Assembly: GCF_002005165.1 (NCBI RefSeq) | Contig: NZ_CP019699.1 | Coordinates: forward strand, 2,356,001 to 2,420,000 | Direction: 5' to 3' | Source of the DNA: Novibacillus thermophilus | GTDB taxonomy: Bacteria; Bacillota; Bacilli; Thermoactinomycetales; Novibacillaceae | DNA: 64,000 bases | In this document: piece after piece, positions 37,649-46,239 of the stretch | Position numbering within the stretch: the first letter of the stretch is position 1 | Layout: each line of letters begins with the position of its first letter | The notes under the pieces: generated by a model | The model's database searches: none | Told to the model about the DNA's origin: nothing | Seen by the model: only the letters and a program-made list of their open reading frames with translations | Made by a program: the position numbers and the translations under genes

Positions 37649-38818
37649 TCACACGACAGCATCTTCGATGACGAGGTCGTTTTCTTTAAACCGTTCCACA
37701 CGAAGTGGAGTTAAATCGACCGTTTCGTACCTTCCAGTTCGGATGAGTTCAGAAAGCCCTTTTCCGACGGCTGGCGCTTGTTGCATTCCGTGACCGCTAA
37801 ATCCGCAGGCAATGTAGTAGCCTTTCAACTCCGGATGTTCGCCGATGATTGCGTTATGGTCTTTCGTGTTGAAATCGTACAAACCGGCCCAGCCCCGCTC
37901 AATCTTAATTTGTTCAAAATTCGGCACGCGGTGGGCGAGCACCGGCCACAGTGTTTCCATGAACAGTGAGCGCTTCCAAGTGAAATCAAACCCAGGGCGG
38001 GTGTCTTCCTCCGAATACCCAGCAATAATTTTTTCACCCTCGTGTCGGAAGTAAACGCCCGTCGGATCAATGGTGAGCGGCAACTGTTTTTTTAGCGCTT
38101 TTGAAACGTCAAATTGGAAAATTTGTCGCTTTAACGGGACGACAGGCAATGGCAGCCCGATCTTTTGACTGATAGAGGCCGCCCAGGCGCCGGCACAATT
38201 GACAACGACCGGAGCTGTATACGTACACCCGTTTTTTAGCTTGACCCCGAGCACCTTTCCGCTTTCCGACAAAATGGTGTCGACCGCCTCAAACGTGTAC
38301 GTCGCACCGAGTTTTTTGGCCTTGCGGATATAGCCTTGCATAACAGAGTAAGGATCTAAGTACCCGTCTTCAGCACAGTACAGACCGCCTGCCAGATCAT
38401 CCGCGTTCAACTCTGGAACGATGTCAGTCAGTTCTCGTTTTGTCAAAAGTTGTGATGGTACGCCGAGCGTGTGCTGCCGGTTTAAGAGCGTTTCGAACCG
38501 GGTTAACATGTGCTCAGTGGCAAGAAACAGATACCCGTGTTGTCTGAAATTTATTTCGGACGGTTCGCCGTCAACGGCCATGGAGTCCGGAAAGGACTTG
38601 TAAACGTTTAAGCTGTATCGACTCAATTGAATATTGATCGTTTCTGAAAACAGCTGCCGAATGCCACCGGCGCTGCGAGGGGTTGAAGAGAATTCATATA
38701 TCGGGTCTTTCTCAAAAATGACAATTTTTCCTGTAAAACCGTCATCGAGCAGATGAAAGGCGACACTAGACCCGATAACGCCTCCCCCGATGATGAGGAT
38801 GTCAGCTTTGTCGTTCAT
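37649..38818 (-). CDS. FAD-dependent oxidoreductase (glycine/sarcosine oxidase-like)
   Basis: 389-residue flavoenzyme of the DAO family. N-terminal FAD motif ADILIIGGGVIGSSVAFHLL, then EFSSTPRSAGGIRQLFS. C-terminal FAD contact LKGYYIACGFSGHGMQQAPAVGKGL, with RAGLYDFN-type and DHNAIIGEHPE segments before it. It would oxidise a secondary or D-amino acid such as sarcosine or glycine. Divergent from the CdaR-like regulator at 38989 and sharing its promoter region, so that regulator may control it. A second DAO-family gene lies at 21607, but the two are not close copies. Confidence 0.85.
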   Translation of the reverse strand: MNDKADILIIGGGVIGSSVAFHLLDDGFTGKIVIFEKDPIYEFSSTPRSAGGIRQLFSETINIQLSRYSLNVYKSFPDSMAVDGEPSEINFRQHGYLFLATEHMLTRFETLLNRQHTLGVPSQLLTKRELTDIVPELNADDLAGGLYCAEDGYLDPYSVMQGYIRKAKKLGATYTFEAVDTILSESGKVLGVKLKNGCTYTAPVVVNCAGAWAASISQKIGLPLPVVPLKRQIFQFDVSKALKKQLPLTIDPTGVYFRHEGEKIIAGYSEEDTRPGFDFTWKRSLFMETLWPVLAHRVPNFEQIKIERGWAGLYDFNTKDHNAIIGEHPELKGYYIACGFSGHGMQQAPAVGKGLSELIRTGRYETVDLTPLRVERFKENDLVIEDAVV

Positions 38819-38988
38819 TGCCTTCCCTCCAAAATGTGAAAACTGTTGTGCCTACGTTTTTTGTCTCATATCCCATCGCTTCAATCTACGGGCAGTTTAT
38901 ACAAAAATTGCGTGAAGGCGTTGTCAGCAAACCGAACGTGGACGCCGTGAAAACGCCCAAAACTTCTATACGAAAGGGGTTTGCCTAC

Positions 38989-40173
38989 ATGCGAATACTT
39001 GAACAGATTGCACAAAAGGTTGTGGAGAGTACGCGAGAAACGCTCGGTTACCCCATCAGCATCACTGATGCGAAGGGAAAGATCATCGGTTGTACAGAAG
39101 CAGAGCGGTTAGGTACGCATCATCCTCCTTCAGTAGACGTGTTGAAGAAAAAAGCACCGATCTGTTACGGAGAAAATGATGTCAAAAAATTAAAAAACGT
39201 CCTTCCGGGTGTTGCAGTGCCGCTTTCCCTTAATGGCCGCGCAGTCGGGGTCCTCGGGGTGGTGGGAAAGCCACAAGACCTCCTTCCCTATGTCAAGCTA
39301 GTAAAGGGTTATGTTGAGTTGATGTGCCGTGAAGCGTTTCATAACGAAATGGTTGATCTCGAAACTAAAATGACGGAGACGTTTGTACAGTACTTGTTGC
39401 AGACACACCATGTGGAAACAGCGGATTGTTTAGAACGGTACAGCAAAATTATCGGATACGATTTTACGCGTGATCGCGCCTGTATTGTGATCGAAATGAA
39501 AGGTGTGTCTGAGAAGATAACAGCACAGTCTGACGGTCGTTTTTATTTGCAGCAATTTAAGCGAAATGTGTTAAAGCAAGCAGCATCTACTTTTAAAAAT
39601 CATCCTTCTGACGTTATGGCTATGCTGAATATCGAGCAATTAATCATTTTAAAATCCTACAATGAGAACGAGTTTCTCTCCAATCAGACGCTAGAGGAAA
39701 AAAGTCAGGTTTTCAAACGTTTTTTACAGAGAGTGTACGGGCTTATGGCTTACATCGCTATTGGCGACAAGAGGCCTGGAACAGAAATTCATGAATCTTA
39801 TCGCCATGCATTAAAAGCGCTGGAAATTGGAAAAAGGAAAAACAGTGACGACGATGTGTTCTTTTACGATCATTGGGGCGTGACATTGCAACTTCTTCCG
39901 TTGGAGATAACGAATGACATGAAAGAACAATTGAACAGAATCATTGAACCTTTTGTGAAAGATGAGCAATTCCGTGAGCTGTACCGCACTTTTATGACGT
40001 ATTGTGAACACAATTTAAATCTGAGCGAGACCGCACGTCATTTATACATTCACCGCAATTCGTTGATTTACCGCTTAAACAAAATGAGTAAACTTACCTC
40101 GCTGGATTTAAGTCAATTTGAACAATGCCTTCTCTTGTACGTTGCGTTAAAGTGTGGTGTATGTGTAAAATAA
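38989..40173 (+). CDS. CdaR/PucR-family transcriptional regulator
   Basis: 394 residues: N-terminal sugar-diacid-recognition domain (about 1-130, with ITDAKGKIIGCTEAERLGTHHPP and GVAVPLSLNGRAVGVLGVVG), a middle GGDEF-like/regulatory stretch, and a C-terminal PucR-type HTH_30 (about 335-390, LNLSETARHLYIHRNSLIYRLNKM). The ATG at 38989 is preferred because GAAAGGGG is nine bases upstream and the homology begins there. CdaR-type proteins activate sugar-diacid or glycerate use; the neighbours here are an amino-acid oxidase and a broken cyclodeaminase gene. Divergent from 37649-38818. Confidence 0.87.
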   Translation: MRILEQIAQKVVESTRETLGYPISITDAKGKIIGCTEAERLGTHHPPSVDVLKKKAPICYGENDVKKLKNVLPGVAVPLSLNGRAVGVLGVVGKPQDLLPYVKLVKGYVELMCREAFHNEMVDLETKMTETFVQYLLQTHHVETADCLERYSKIIGYDFTRDRACIVIEMKGVSEKITAQSDGRFYLQQFKRNVLKQAASTFKNHPSDVMAMLNIEQLIILKSYNENEFLSNQTLEEKSQVFKRFLQRVYGLMAYIAIGDKRPGTEIHESYRHALKALEIGKRKNSDDDVFFYDHWGVTLQLLPLEITNDMKEQLNRIIEPFVKDEQFRELYRTFMTYCEHNLNLSETARHLYIHRNSLIYRLNKMSKLTSLDLSQFEQCLLLYVALKCGVCVK

Positions 40174-40253
40174 CCAAAAAATGATGTCTATTTAGAGTGG
40201 TTTTTGTGTACTTTACTAGTAGAACTTATGTTACTGCTTCATATACAAAATTG

Positions 40254-40267
40254 TTAAAGCGTTTTCA
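40254..40267. promoter_or_regulatory. Candidate cre (CcpA) site
   Basis: TTAAAGCGTTTTCA differs from the B. subtilis-type cre TGAAAGCGTTTTCA at one position. It lies 24 bases upstream of the cyclodeaminase remnant. Confidence 0.5.
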
Positions 40268-40290
40268 AATATTGGGGGAGGGGAGCAGTT

Positions 40291-40609
40291 ATGGAACAAA
40301 AGGAACTTTTTAAAACGAATTCCATCAGAAGCCATTGTTCAAACGGACAAAGTAGTGGTTGAATCACGGGAGGCAGCATTGGAAGAAGCAGGTGATCTGA
40401 CAATACCTGTCGAAAAAGGAGACTTTAATCCGGAGTGCATTTACGCGGAACTTGGTGAAATTGCGAGTGGGACGAAACGTGGAAGGGAGAGCGATGACGA
40501 AACGACCGTTTTTAAATCGGTCGGCTTGGCTGCTGCCGACATAGTGGTCGCAAAAGAGATATATGAAAAGGCGATACGTGCTGGTTTTGGACAAAAAGTG
40601 TCCCTTTAA
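40291..40609 (+). pseudogene. Ornithine cyclodeaminase/alanine dehydrogenase family remnant
   Basis: An ATG with an excellent site (GGGGGAGGGGAG) opens a reading frame that soon shifts. From about 40325 the sequence reads IPSEAIVQTDKVVVESREAALEEAGDL, then IYAELGEIASGTKRGRESDD, FKSVGLAAADIVVAKEIYEKA: the last third of an ornithine cyclodeaminase/mu-crystallin family enzyme. The substrate and most of the NAD domain (over 200 codons) are missing, so this is an internal deletion. The surviving promoter region contains a cre-like site. Confidence 0.75.
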
Positions 40610-40705
40610 ACCAAATAGATGTTCTTTTACATCGTGATGATGCACTTGTGCTTTGAAACAACTGTTGTATGGCGAAAAATAGAGCGAGATTCTTGCAGGA
40701 AGCAT

Positions 40706-40721
40706 TGGCACGAATATTGCA
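40706..40721 (+). promoter_or_regulatory. Sigma-54 (-24/-12) promoter of etfBA
   Basis: TGGCAC-GAATA-TTGCA with ten bases between GG (40707-40708) and GC (40719-40720), 45 bases before the etfB start. Confidence 0.85.
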
Positions 40722-40765
40722 TAGTATTTAGTGGAGCATTAGCCGATTGGATAGGAGTGATTGCG

Positions 40766-41533
40766 TTGAACGTCATCGTATGCTTAAAACAGACATTTGA
40801 TACAGAAGAGAGAATCGTGATTGAAGACGGAAAAGTTAGCGAAGACGGTGTCGAGTTCATTATCAACCCGTATGACGAGTACGCCGTGGAAGCCGCCATT
40901 CAGCTGAAAGAAGAACACGGTGGCGAAGTGACCGTCATCACCGTCGGCCCCGATCGGGCTGAACAGGCCTTGCGCACTGCCCTTGCGATGGGGGCGGACA
41001 AAGCTGTTCTCATCAATGACGAGTCGCTGTTCGGAGACGAGCACACCATCGCGAAAGTGCTGGCTCAAGCGATTAAGAGGCTGGATTACGACGTCATTCT
41101 TGCGGGCTACATGGCCGTCGACGGCGGTTCAGCCCAAGTGGGGCCCCGCCTGGCTGAAGAATTGGGCATTCCCCACATCTCCACGATTACAGATCTGAAA
41201 GTGGAGGGAAAAGAGGCCCTGGTCGAAAAAGACGTGGAAGGAGACACCGCTTACATGAAGGCACCCCTTCCAGCTTTGTTCACCGCCCAGCAAGGTTTGA
41301 ACGAGCCCCGTTACCCGTCTCTGCCGGGAATCATGAAAGCGAAGCGCAAGCCGTTAGACAGGTGGGACGCCGACACCCTCGGCCTCAACCCAGAGGATCT
41401 CGTGTCTCCCACGGAAGTTTTGGAAGTTTTCCTTCCGCCGGAAAAGAGTGCTGGCCGCGTGCTGGAAGGAGAATTGGAAGATCAGATAAAAGAACTCGTC
41501 CACTTACTGAAACACGAAGCGAAAGTCATTTAA
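40766..41533 (+). CDS. etfB: Electron transfer flavoprotein beta subunit
   Basis: Beta subunit of ETF, which takes electrons from acyl-CoA dehydrogenases and passes them to the respiratory chain. 255 residues. TTG start chosen: GGAGTGA is upstream and family proteins begin MNVIVCLKQTFDTE. Landmarks: INPYDEYAVEAAIQLKEEHGGEV, the adenine-nucleotide loop region GPDRAEQALRTALAMGADKA, AGYMAVDGGSAQVGPRLAEELGIP, and the recognition segment YPSLPGIMKAKRKPL. Followed after 13 bases by etfA. The sigma-54 promoter ties it to the acyl-CoA operon. Confidence 0.93.
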   Translation: MNVIVCLKQTFDTEERIVIEDGKVSEDGVEFIINPYDEYAVEAAIQLKEEHGGEVTVITVGPDRAEQALRTALAMGADKAVLINDESLFGDEHTIAKVLAQAIKRLDYDVILAGYMAVDGGSAQVGPRLAEELGIPHISTITDLKVEGKEALVEKDVEGDTAYMKAPLPALFTAQQGLNEPRYPSLPGIMKAKRKPLDRWDADTLGLNPEDLVSPTEVLEVFLPPEKSAGRVLEGELEDQIKELVHLLKHEAKVI

Positions 41534-41546
41534 GGGGGAAATGACC

Positions 41547-42532
41547 ATGAGTCGACACGTCCTGGTGATCACCGAGTACCGCGACGGCACGTTGCGACAA
41601 GTGTCTTTTGAAGCCCTTACCGCTGCACGGCAAATAGCGGAAGGAGGACCGATCACAGCGTTGGTGACCGGGGACAGACACTCTGACGTGACAGAGGAAC
41701 TGGCCCGTTATGGTGCCACCCGCGTTTTGTTCATCACCCACGAACAGCTTCGACAGCCGATTGCGGACGTCCACGTTCAGGCGTGGATGTACGCAGTGGA
41801 ACAGGAAAAACCGGACGCCATCCTGGCCCCGCATACGGCCATCGGAAAGGACGTCAGTCCCCGCGTTGCCGTTAAACTGGATGTAGGATTGATAACAGAC
41901 TGTACTGCAATTCGTGTGGAAAACAAGCGCGTCGTCTTTACACGCCCCATCTACGCCGGTAAAGCGTTCATGAAAAAAGCGTTTAAAAGTGAAAAGTGTC
42001 TCTTTGCCACTATCCGGCCCAACAACGTAACCGCCGAACCCGTGGACACGCCGGCGGAACCCGTTGAAACCACTGTGAATCTGGAGTTGCCGGCCGACGC
42101 GGTTCAGACGTCTGTGGAACGGGTGGAGCGGAAGGCGACATCGGGTGTCGACTTGAGTGAAGCCCGAATCGTCGTTGCCGGCGGGCGAGGCGTCAAAAGC
42201 GAAGCGGGATTTGAACCGCTGTACGAACTGGCCGACGTCCTTAAAGCGGCTGTCGGTGCTTCCCGGGGGCGTGTGATGCCGGGTACTGTGACTACGCTTT
42301 GCAAATCGGGCAAACCGGAAAAGTCGTTACACCGGAACTGTACATCGCCTGCGGCATCTCTGGAGCCATCCAACACCTTGCGGGGATGTCCAACTCAAAA
42401 GTGATCGTCGCCATCAACAAAGATCCTGACGCTAATATTTTTAAAGTCGCGGACTACGGCATCGTCGGCGACTTGTTTGAAGTGGTGCCGAAACTGACAG
42501 AACAGTTGCGAAGTGTGTGGCAGTCGGCATAA
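41547..42532 (+). pseudogene. etfA: Electron transfer flavoprotein alpha subunit, frameshifted
   Basis: Alpha subunit of ETF holding the FAD. ATG at 41547 (AAGGGGGAA upstream). The first 240 residues (HVLVITEYRDGTLR to VVAGGRGVKSEAGFEPLYEL, AVGASRG) are in one frame. The FAD-binding remainder ([53 protein letters not shown]) is in another. Adding one G to the run 42265-42269 restores [20 protein letters not shown], the conserved reading. Without it no functional ETF would be made, which would disable the acyl-CoA operon, so a sequencing error is likely. Confidence 0.88.
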
Positions 42533-42615
42533 AAATGAGCGGATGTGCCGATACCGTGAGCAGCGCATCGAAAGAAAAGGAAGACGGGGAGAAACCTGTC
42601 AGGGGGTAGGGGTAA

Positions 42616-43803
42616 ATGGGCAAAGGGAAAACATTGCGGTTTCAGTCAAAGCGTACAAGTCACATTCCGCCATACATGTTTGCAGAACTGGATGTGAAAA
42701 AAGCCCGTTTGAAAGAGACTGGCATGGATTTGATTGATCTCGGGATTGGGGAGCCAGGTTTTTCTCCCCCGCCACACATTATTGAAAGATTGGGAGAAGA
42801 AATACGAAAAAGTGAAAACTCTATGTACCCCAGTTATATCGGGTGCCGAGAATTTCGCGAAGCGGTGTCCCGGTACTACAAGGAACGTTACGATGTGGAA
42901 TTGGACCCGGATACAGAAGTGATAGCCCTTATCGGATCAAAGGAGGGGGTGGCCAATCTCATCCTGTCTCAACTCGATCCAGGGGACCTTGCCCTTGTCC
43001 CAGATCCGTGTTATCCGGTGTACCGCATGGCGACCTTGCTTGCCGACGGAGAATGCTATTCACTGCCATTGAAACCGGAAAACGCATTTTTGCCGGACTA
43101 CCCTGAGATAGAAGAATCTGTCCGGGAGCGGGCCCGTTTATTAGTCGTCAACTATCCCAATAATCCGACGACTGCGACCGCCGATCGAGGCTTTTATGAA
43201 CGTACCGTCGCCTTTGCGAAACGACATAAAACGATCGTGGTTCACGACTTTGCCTACAATGAGATCTCTTTTAACGGTTACGAGCCCGTAAGCATTTTAC
43301 AGGTAGAGGGAGCGAAAGATGTTGCCGTCGAGCTGGGTTCACTGTCCAAAACATTTTGCATCCCTGGGTGGCGCATCGGGTACGCCGTCGGAAATCGGGA
43401 CGCCATTCATGCCCTGAAAACCGTTAAGAGTAACACGGATTCGGGACAATACAGTGCTGTTCAACGCACGGCGGCTTATGCCCTTAACGGCCCGAGGGCG
43501 TTTTTAGAAGAGAACCTCAAGATATATCGGAAAAGGCAGCAGGTCGTCGTCTCGGGGTTGAGGGAAATTGGAATGGAGGTGGCAGAACCGAGAGCGACGT
43601 TTTTTGTGTGGGCACCTTTGCCTGAAGAACATTCGAACTCCGCTCGTTTCGCAGAGAAAGTTTTAGAGGACACCGGTGTCGTTGTGGCGCCGGGCGCCGC
43701 TTTCGGGTCATGCGGGGAAGGGTATATCCGCCTTTCGCTTTCCGCTCCGACTGAACGTTTGCAAGAGGCAATAGCGCGTATGAGAACGTCTTTAAAACGT
43801 TGA
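42616..43803 (+). CDS. Class I/II aminotransferase (DapL/AspC-like)
   Basis: PLP fold-type I aminotransferase of 395 residues, most similar in style to LL-diaminopimelate/aspartate aminotransferase-like proteins: LIDLGIGEPGFSPPPHI, the cofactor segment GSKEGVANLIL, VNYPNNPTTATADRGFYE, HDFAYNEISFNGY, and the Schiff-base lysine in LGSLSKTFCIPGWRIGYAVG. ATG with AGGGGGTAGGGG upstream. It is a single gene between etfA and an SDR gene. The true amino donor is not deducible; a diaminopimelate role is possible but not required. Confidence 0.85.
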   Translation: MGKGKTLRFQSKRTSHIPPYMFAELDVKKARLKETGMDLIDLGIGEPGFSPPPHIIERLGEEIRKSENSMYPSYIGCREFREAVSRYYKERYDVELDPDTEVIALIGSKEGVANLILSQLDPGDLALVPDPCYPVYRMATLLADGECYSLPLKPENAFLPDYPEIEESVRERARLLVVNYPNNPTTATADRGFYERTVAFAKRHKTIVVHDFAYNEISFNGYEPVSILQVEGAKDVAVELGSLSKTFCIPGWRIGYAVGNRDAIHALKTVKSNTDSGQYSAVQRTAAYALNGPRAFLEENLKIYRKRQQVVVSGLREIGMEVAEPRATFFVWAPLPEEHSNSARFAEKVLEDTGVVVAPGAAFGSCGEGYIRLSLSAPTERLQEAIARMRTSLKR

Positions 43804-43867
43804 GGGAATGAACATGTACAGTGTGTTATATTCTATGTAAACACTTTTTCACGAGGTGGAGGTCAAG

Positions 43868-44467
43868 ATGAGAGTGCTCATTGTGGGTGCCAGTGGCACC
43901 ATCGGGCAGGCTGTGGCGAAACAACTGGACGAACGTCACGACATTATTCGCGCCGGGCGGAAAGGGCCAGACGTTTCCGTCGACATAACATCCGTTGACA
44001 GTATCAGGCACATGTATGAACAAATCGGTCCCATTGACGCCGTCGTCAGTACAGCCGGGAGTGCACATTTTGCTCCCCTTACCGAGTTAACACCGGAACT
44101 GAATGAAATCGCTGTCGAAAACAAACTTAAAGGTCAAATCAACCTCGTGCTGTTGGGGATGCAAAATGTCAATGATAACGGAAGCTTTACGTTGACAACC
44201 GGCATCTTGATGGACGATCCTATTCCGCAGGGGAGCTCGTCGGCCATGGCAAACGGCGGTATCAAGGCATTCGTAAAGTCAGCCGCTATTGAATTACCCC
44301 GGGGGATTCGCATAAATAGTGTGAGTCCGAATGTCTTAAAAGAGTCGTTACATAAATACGGCGACTTTTTTCCCGGTTATGAGGCAGTTTCGGCCGAGCG
44401 CGTCGCCCTTGCTTACCAAAAAAGCGTAGAGGGAGCTCAAACTGGACAAACGTACGAGGTGTATTAA
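43868..44467 (+). CDS. Short-chain dehydrogenase, atypical active site
   Basis: 199-residue NAD(P)-binding protein of the SDR superfamily. N-terminal GASGTIGQAVAKQL cofactor motif and the STAGSAHF (NNAG-like) segment. The usual Tyr-x3-Lys is replaced: the segment reads SSSAMANGGIKAF, keeping the Lys but with Asn or Gly where Tyr is expected. A known family of small SDRs shares this, so it is likely still an enzyme with altered chemistry. ATG chosen from GAGGTGGAGGTC. Single gene with a TATATT-like -10 upstream. Confidence 0.82.
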   Translation: MRVLIVGASGTIGQAVAKQLDERHDIIRAGRKGPDVSVDITSVDSIRHMYEQIGPIDAVVSTAGSAHFAPLTELTPELNEIAVENKLKGQINLVLLGMQNVNDNGSFTLTTGILMDDPIPQGSSSAMANGGIKAFVKSAAIELPRGIRINSVSPNVLKESLHKYGDFFPGYEAVSAERVALAYQKSVEGAQTGQTYEVY

Positions 44468-44602
44468 AACAGTGCATGGCCATTTCGTTTAAGCACGAGG
44501 CGAGACGTGTTCCGCGCAGTCGACTGCTGCCTTTTATTTTTTTATGTTATAGTAAACTGACGCCCATTGCATGACAATAAGCGTCGGAAAGGAGAATGGA
44601 AT

Positions 44603-46099
44603 GTGGAAGCGACATGGCTATCGGTTTTGCCGCCCCTTATTGCCATCGGGTTTGCGTTGTGGACTCGCGAGGTGATTCTATCGCTTTTGCTGGGAATTTT
44701 GAGTGGGGCGTTGATACTGTCCGGTTTTTCCCTGACAGAAGCTCTGGGTGAGACGTTTACGACTGTTTTTGCACAATTGGCAGATCCAGAATGGAATGTG
44801 CCGATTCTCGCGTTTTTGTTGTTATTAGGTGGGCTGACGGCACTCATTACGGAGTCCGGGGGCACGGAAGCGTTCGGCCGCTGGGCGATGACAAAAGTCA
44901 AAACGCGTGTCGGCGCTCAACTCATGACGTTTTTCACGGGGGGTCTCATCTTTATTGACGACTATTTCAACAGTTTGGCCGTCGGTCAGATCACCCGGCC
45001 CATTACGGACAGGCACGGCATTTCCCGCGCTAAACTGGCTTATTTAATCGATTCAACGGCTGCCCCCATCTGCATTCTCGTGCCGCTGTCCAGCTGGGGA
45101 GCGTATTTGCTTACGCTGCTAGCAGAACCGGTACAAACATACGGTGTGGCGAATGATCCGCTTTCCGCTTTCGTGATGATGGTCCCGATGAATTACTATG
45201 CGATAGGAGCACTCATTTTGCTCGTCATGACGGTGTACCTGAAAATCAATTTAAAGCCGATGGATCGTTTCGAAAGGGAAGCGATGCGCCGCGATCCAAC
45301 ACGAGCGGGAGAAGAAAGGAGCGATACAGCCAGCCAAGTGTCGGACTTGTTGCTGCCGATCCTCGTTCTCATTGTCGGTACGTTGTTCTTTATCTTGCAG
45401 ACGGGCGGATATTTACAAGGCGGTGTGGGGATATTTGAAGCGCTGGAAAACACAAACGCCGCGATGTCCCTCGCGTACGCGGGTACCTTAGCCATCGTAT
45501 TCGCTGCCCTGCTGTACATACCGCGCAAGCGCATGGCTGCGAAACAGTTTATACCGACCTTCGTCAAAGGAATGGAAAGCATGTTGATCGCCGTCGTCAT
45601 CTTAATCCTGGCCTGGTCGATTGGCGACATCGTCGACCGCTTGGAAACCGGGCCGTATCTGGCGACCCTCGCTGAAGCGGGGCTTCAAGCGTGGCTCATC
45701 CCGGCGGTGCTGTTCTTGCTGTCCGGCGTGATGGCGTTTGCCACTGGCACGTCCTGGGGAACGTTTGCGATTATGATTCCCATCGCTTCCAGCGTCGTCG
45801 GGAGTGTACAGCCGGAGTGGGTGTTGCCTGCTATTGCCGCTGTTTTGGCCGGTGCTGTTTTCGGGGACCACAGCTCGCCGATTTCGGATACGACGGTGCT
45901 CTCGTCAGCCGGTGCTGAATGTGACCACATCGACCACGTGAGGACCCAATTGCCGTACGCCCTTTTAGCCGCCACGGCGTCTTTTGTGGGGTACATTGTG
46001 TTCGGACTGACAGCCCAAATCTGGCTCGGCCTCATCGTCTCGGTTGCCCTGTTGGTTGGATTCGTCTGGCTGGCGGGAAGAAAGTTGGTCGACGCCTGA
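44603..46099 (+). CDS. NhaC-family Na+/H+ antiporter
   Basis: 498-residue membrane protein with 11-12 helices, NhaC superfamily. Diagnostic motifs are GGLIFIDDYFNSLAVGQ, DSTAAPICILVPLSSWGAYL, FATGTSWGTFAIMIPIA and, near the end, GAVFGDHSSPISDTTVLSSAGAECDHIDH. The GTG start is set by AAAGGAG eight bases upstream; an overlapping ATG is out of frame. Probable role: sodium extrusion and pH homeostasis, though some relatives exchange malate/lactate or amino acids. Single gene with TTATAGT as a possible -10. Confidence 0.88.
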   Translation: MEATWLSVLPPLIAIGFALWTREVILSLLLGILSGALILSGFSLTEALGETFTTVFAQLADPEWNVPILAFLLLLGGLTALITESGGTEAFGRWAMTKVKTRVGAQLMTFFTGGLIFIDDYFNSLAVGQITRPITDRHGISRAKLAYLIDSTAAPICILVPLSSWGAYLLTLLAEPVQTYGVANDPLSAFVMMVPMNYYAIGALILLVMTVYLKINLKPMDRFEREAMRRDPTRAGEERSDTASQVSDLLLPILVLIVGTLFFILQTGGYLQGGVGIFEALENTNAAMSLAYAGTLAIVFAALLYIPRKRMAAKQFIPTFVKGMESMLIAVVILILAWSIGDIVDRLETGPYLATLAEAGLQAWLIPAVLFLLSGVMAFATGTSWGTFAIMIPIASSVVGSVQPEWVLPAIAAVLAGAVFGDHSSPISDTTVLSSAGAECDHIDHVRTQLPYALLAATASFVGYIVFGLTAQIWLGLIVSVALLVGFVWLAGRKLVDA

Positions 46100-46239
46100 T
46101 GAAGTAAAGTAAATGAAGGTAGACTTGGACTTGTAAGAGCGGTGCTGCCCATTGTGAAGATCGCCTTTATGCTTTAGGTGGTTTCGTGCTATTCTACTTA
46201 AAGTGGTCGTTTCAATCTGACGTGAGAGGTGATGGTGAA

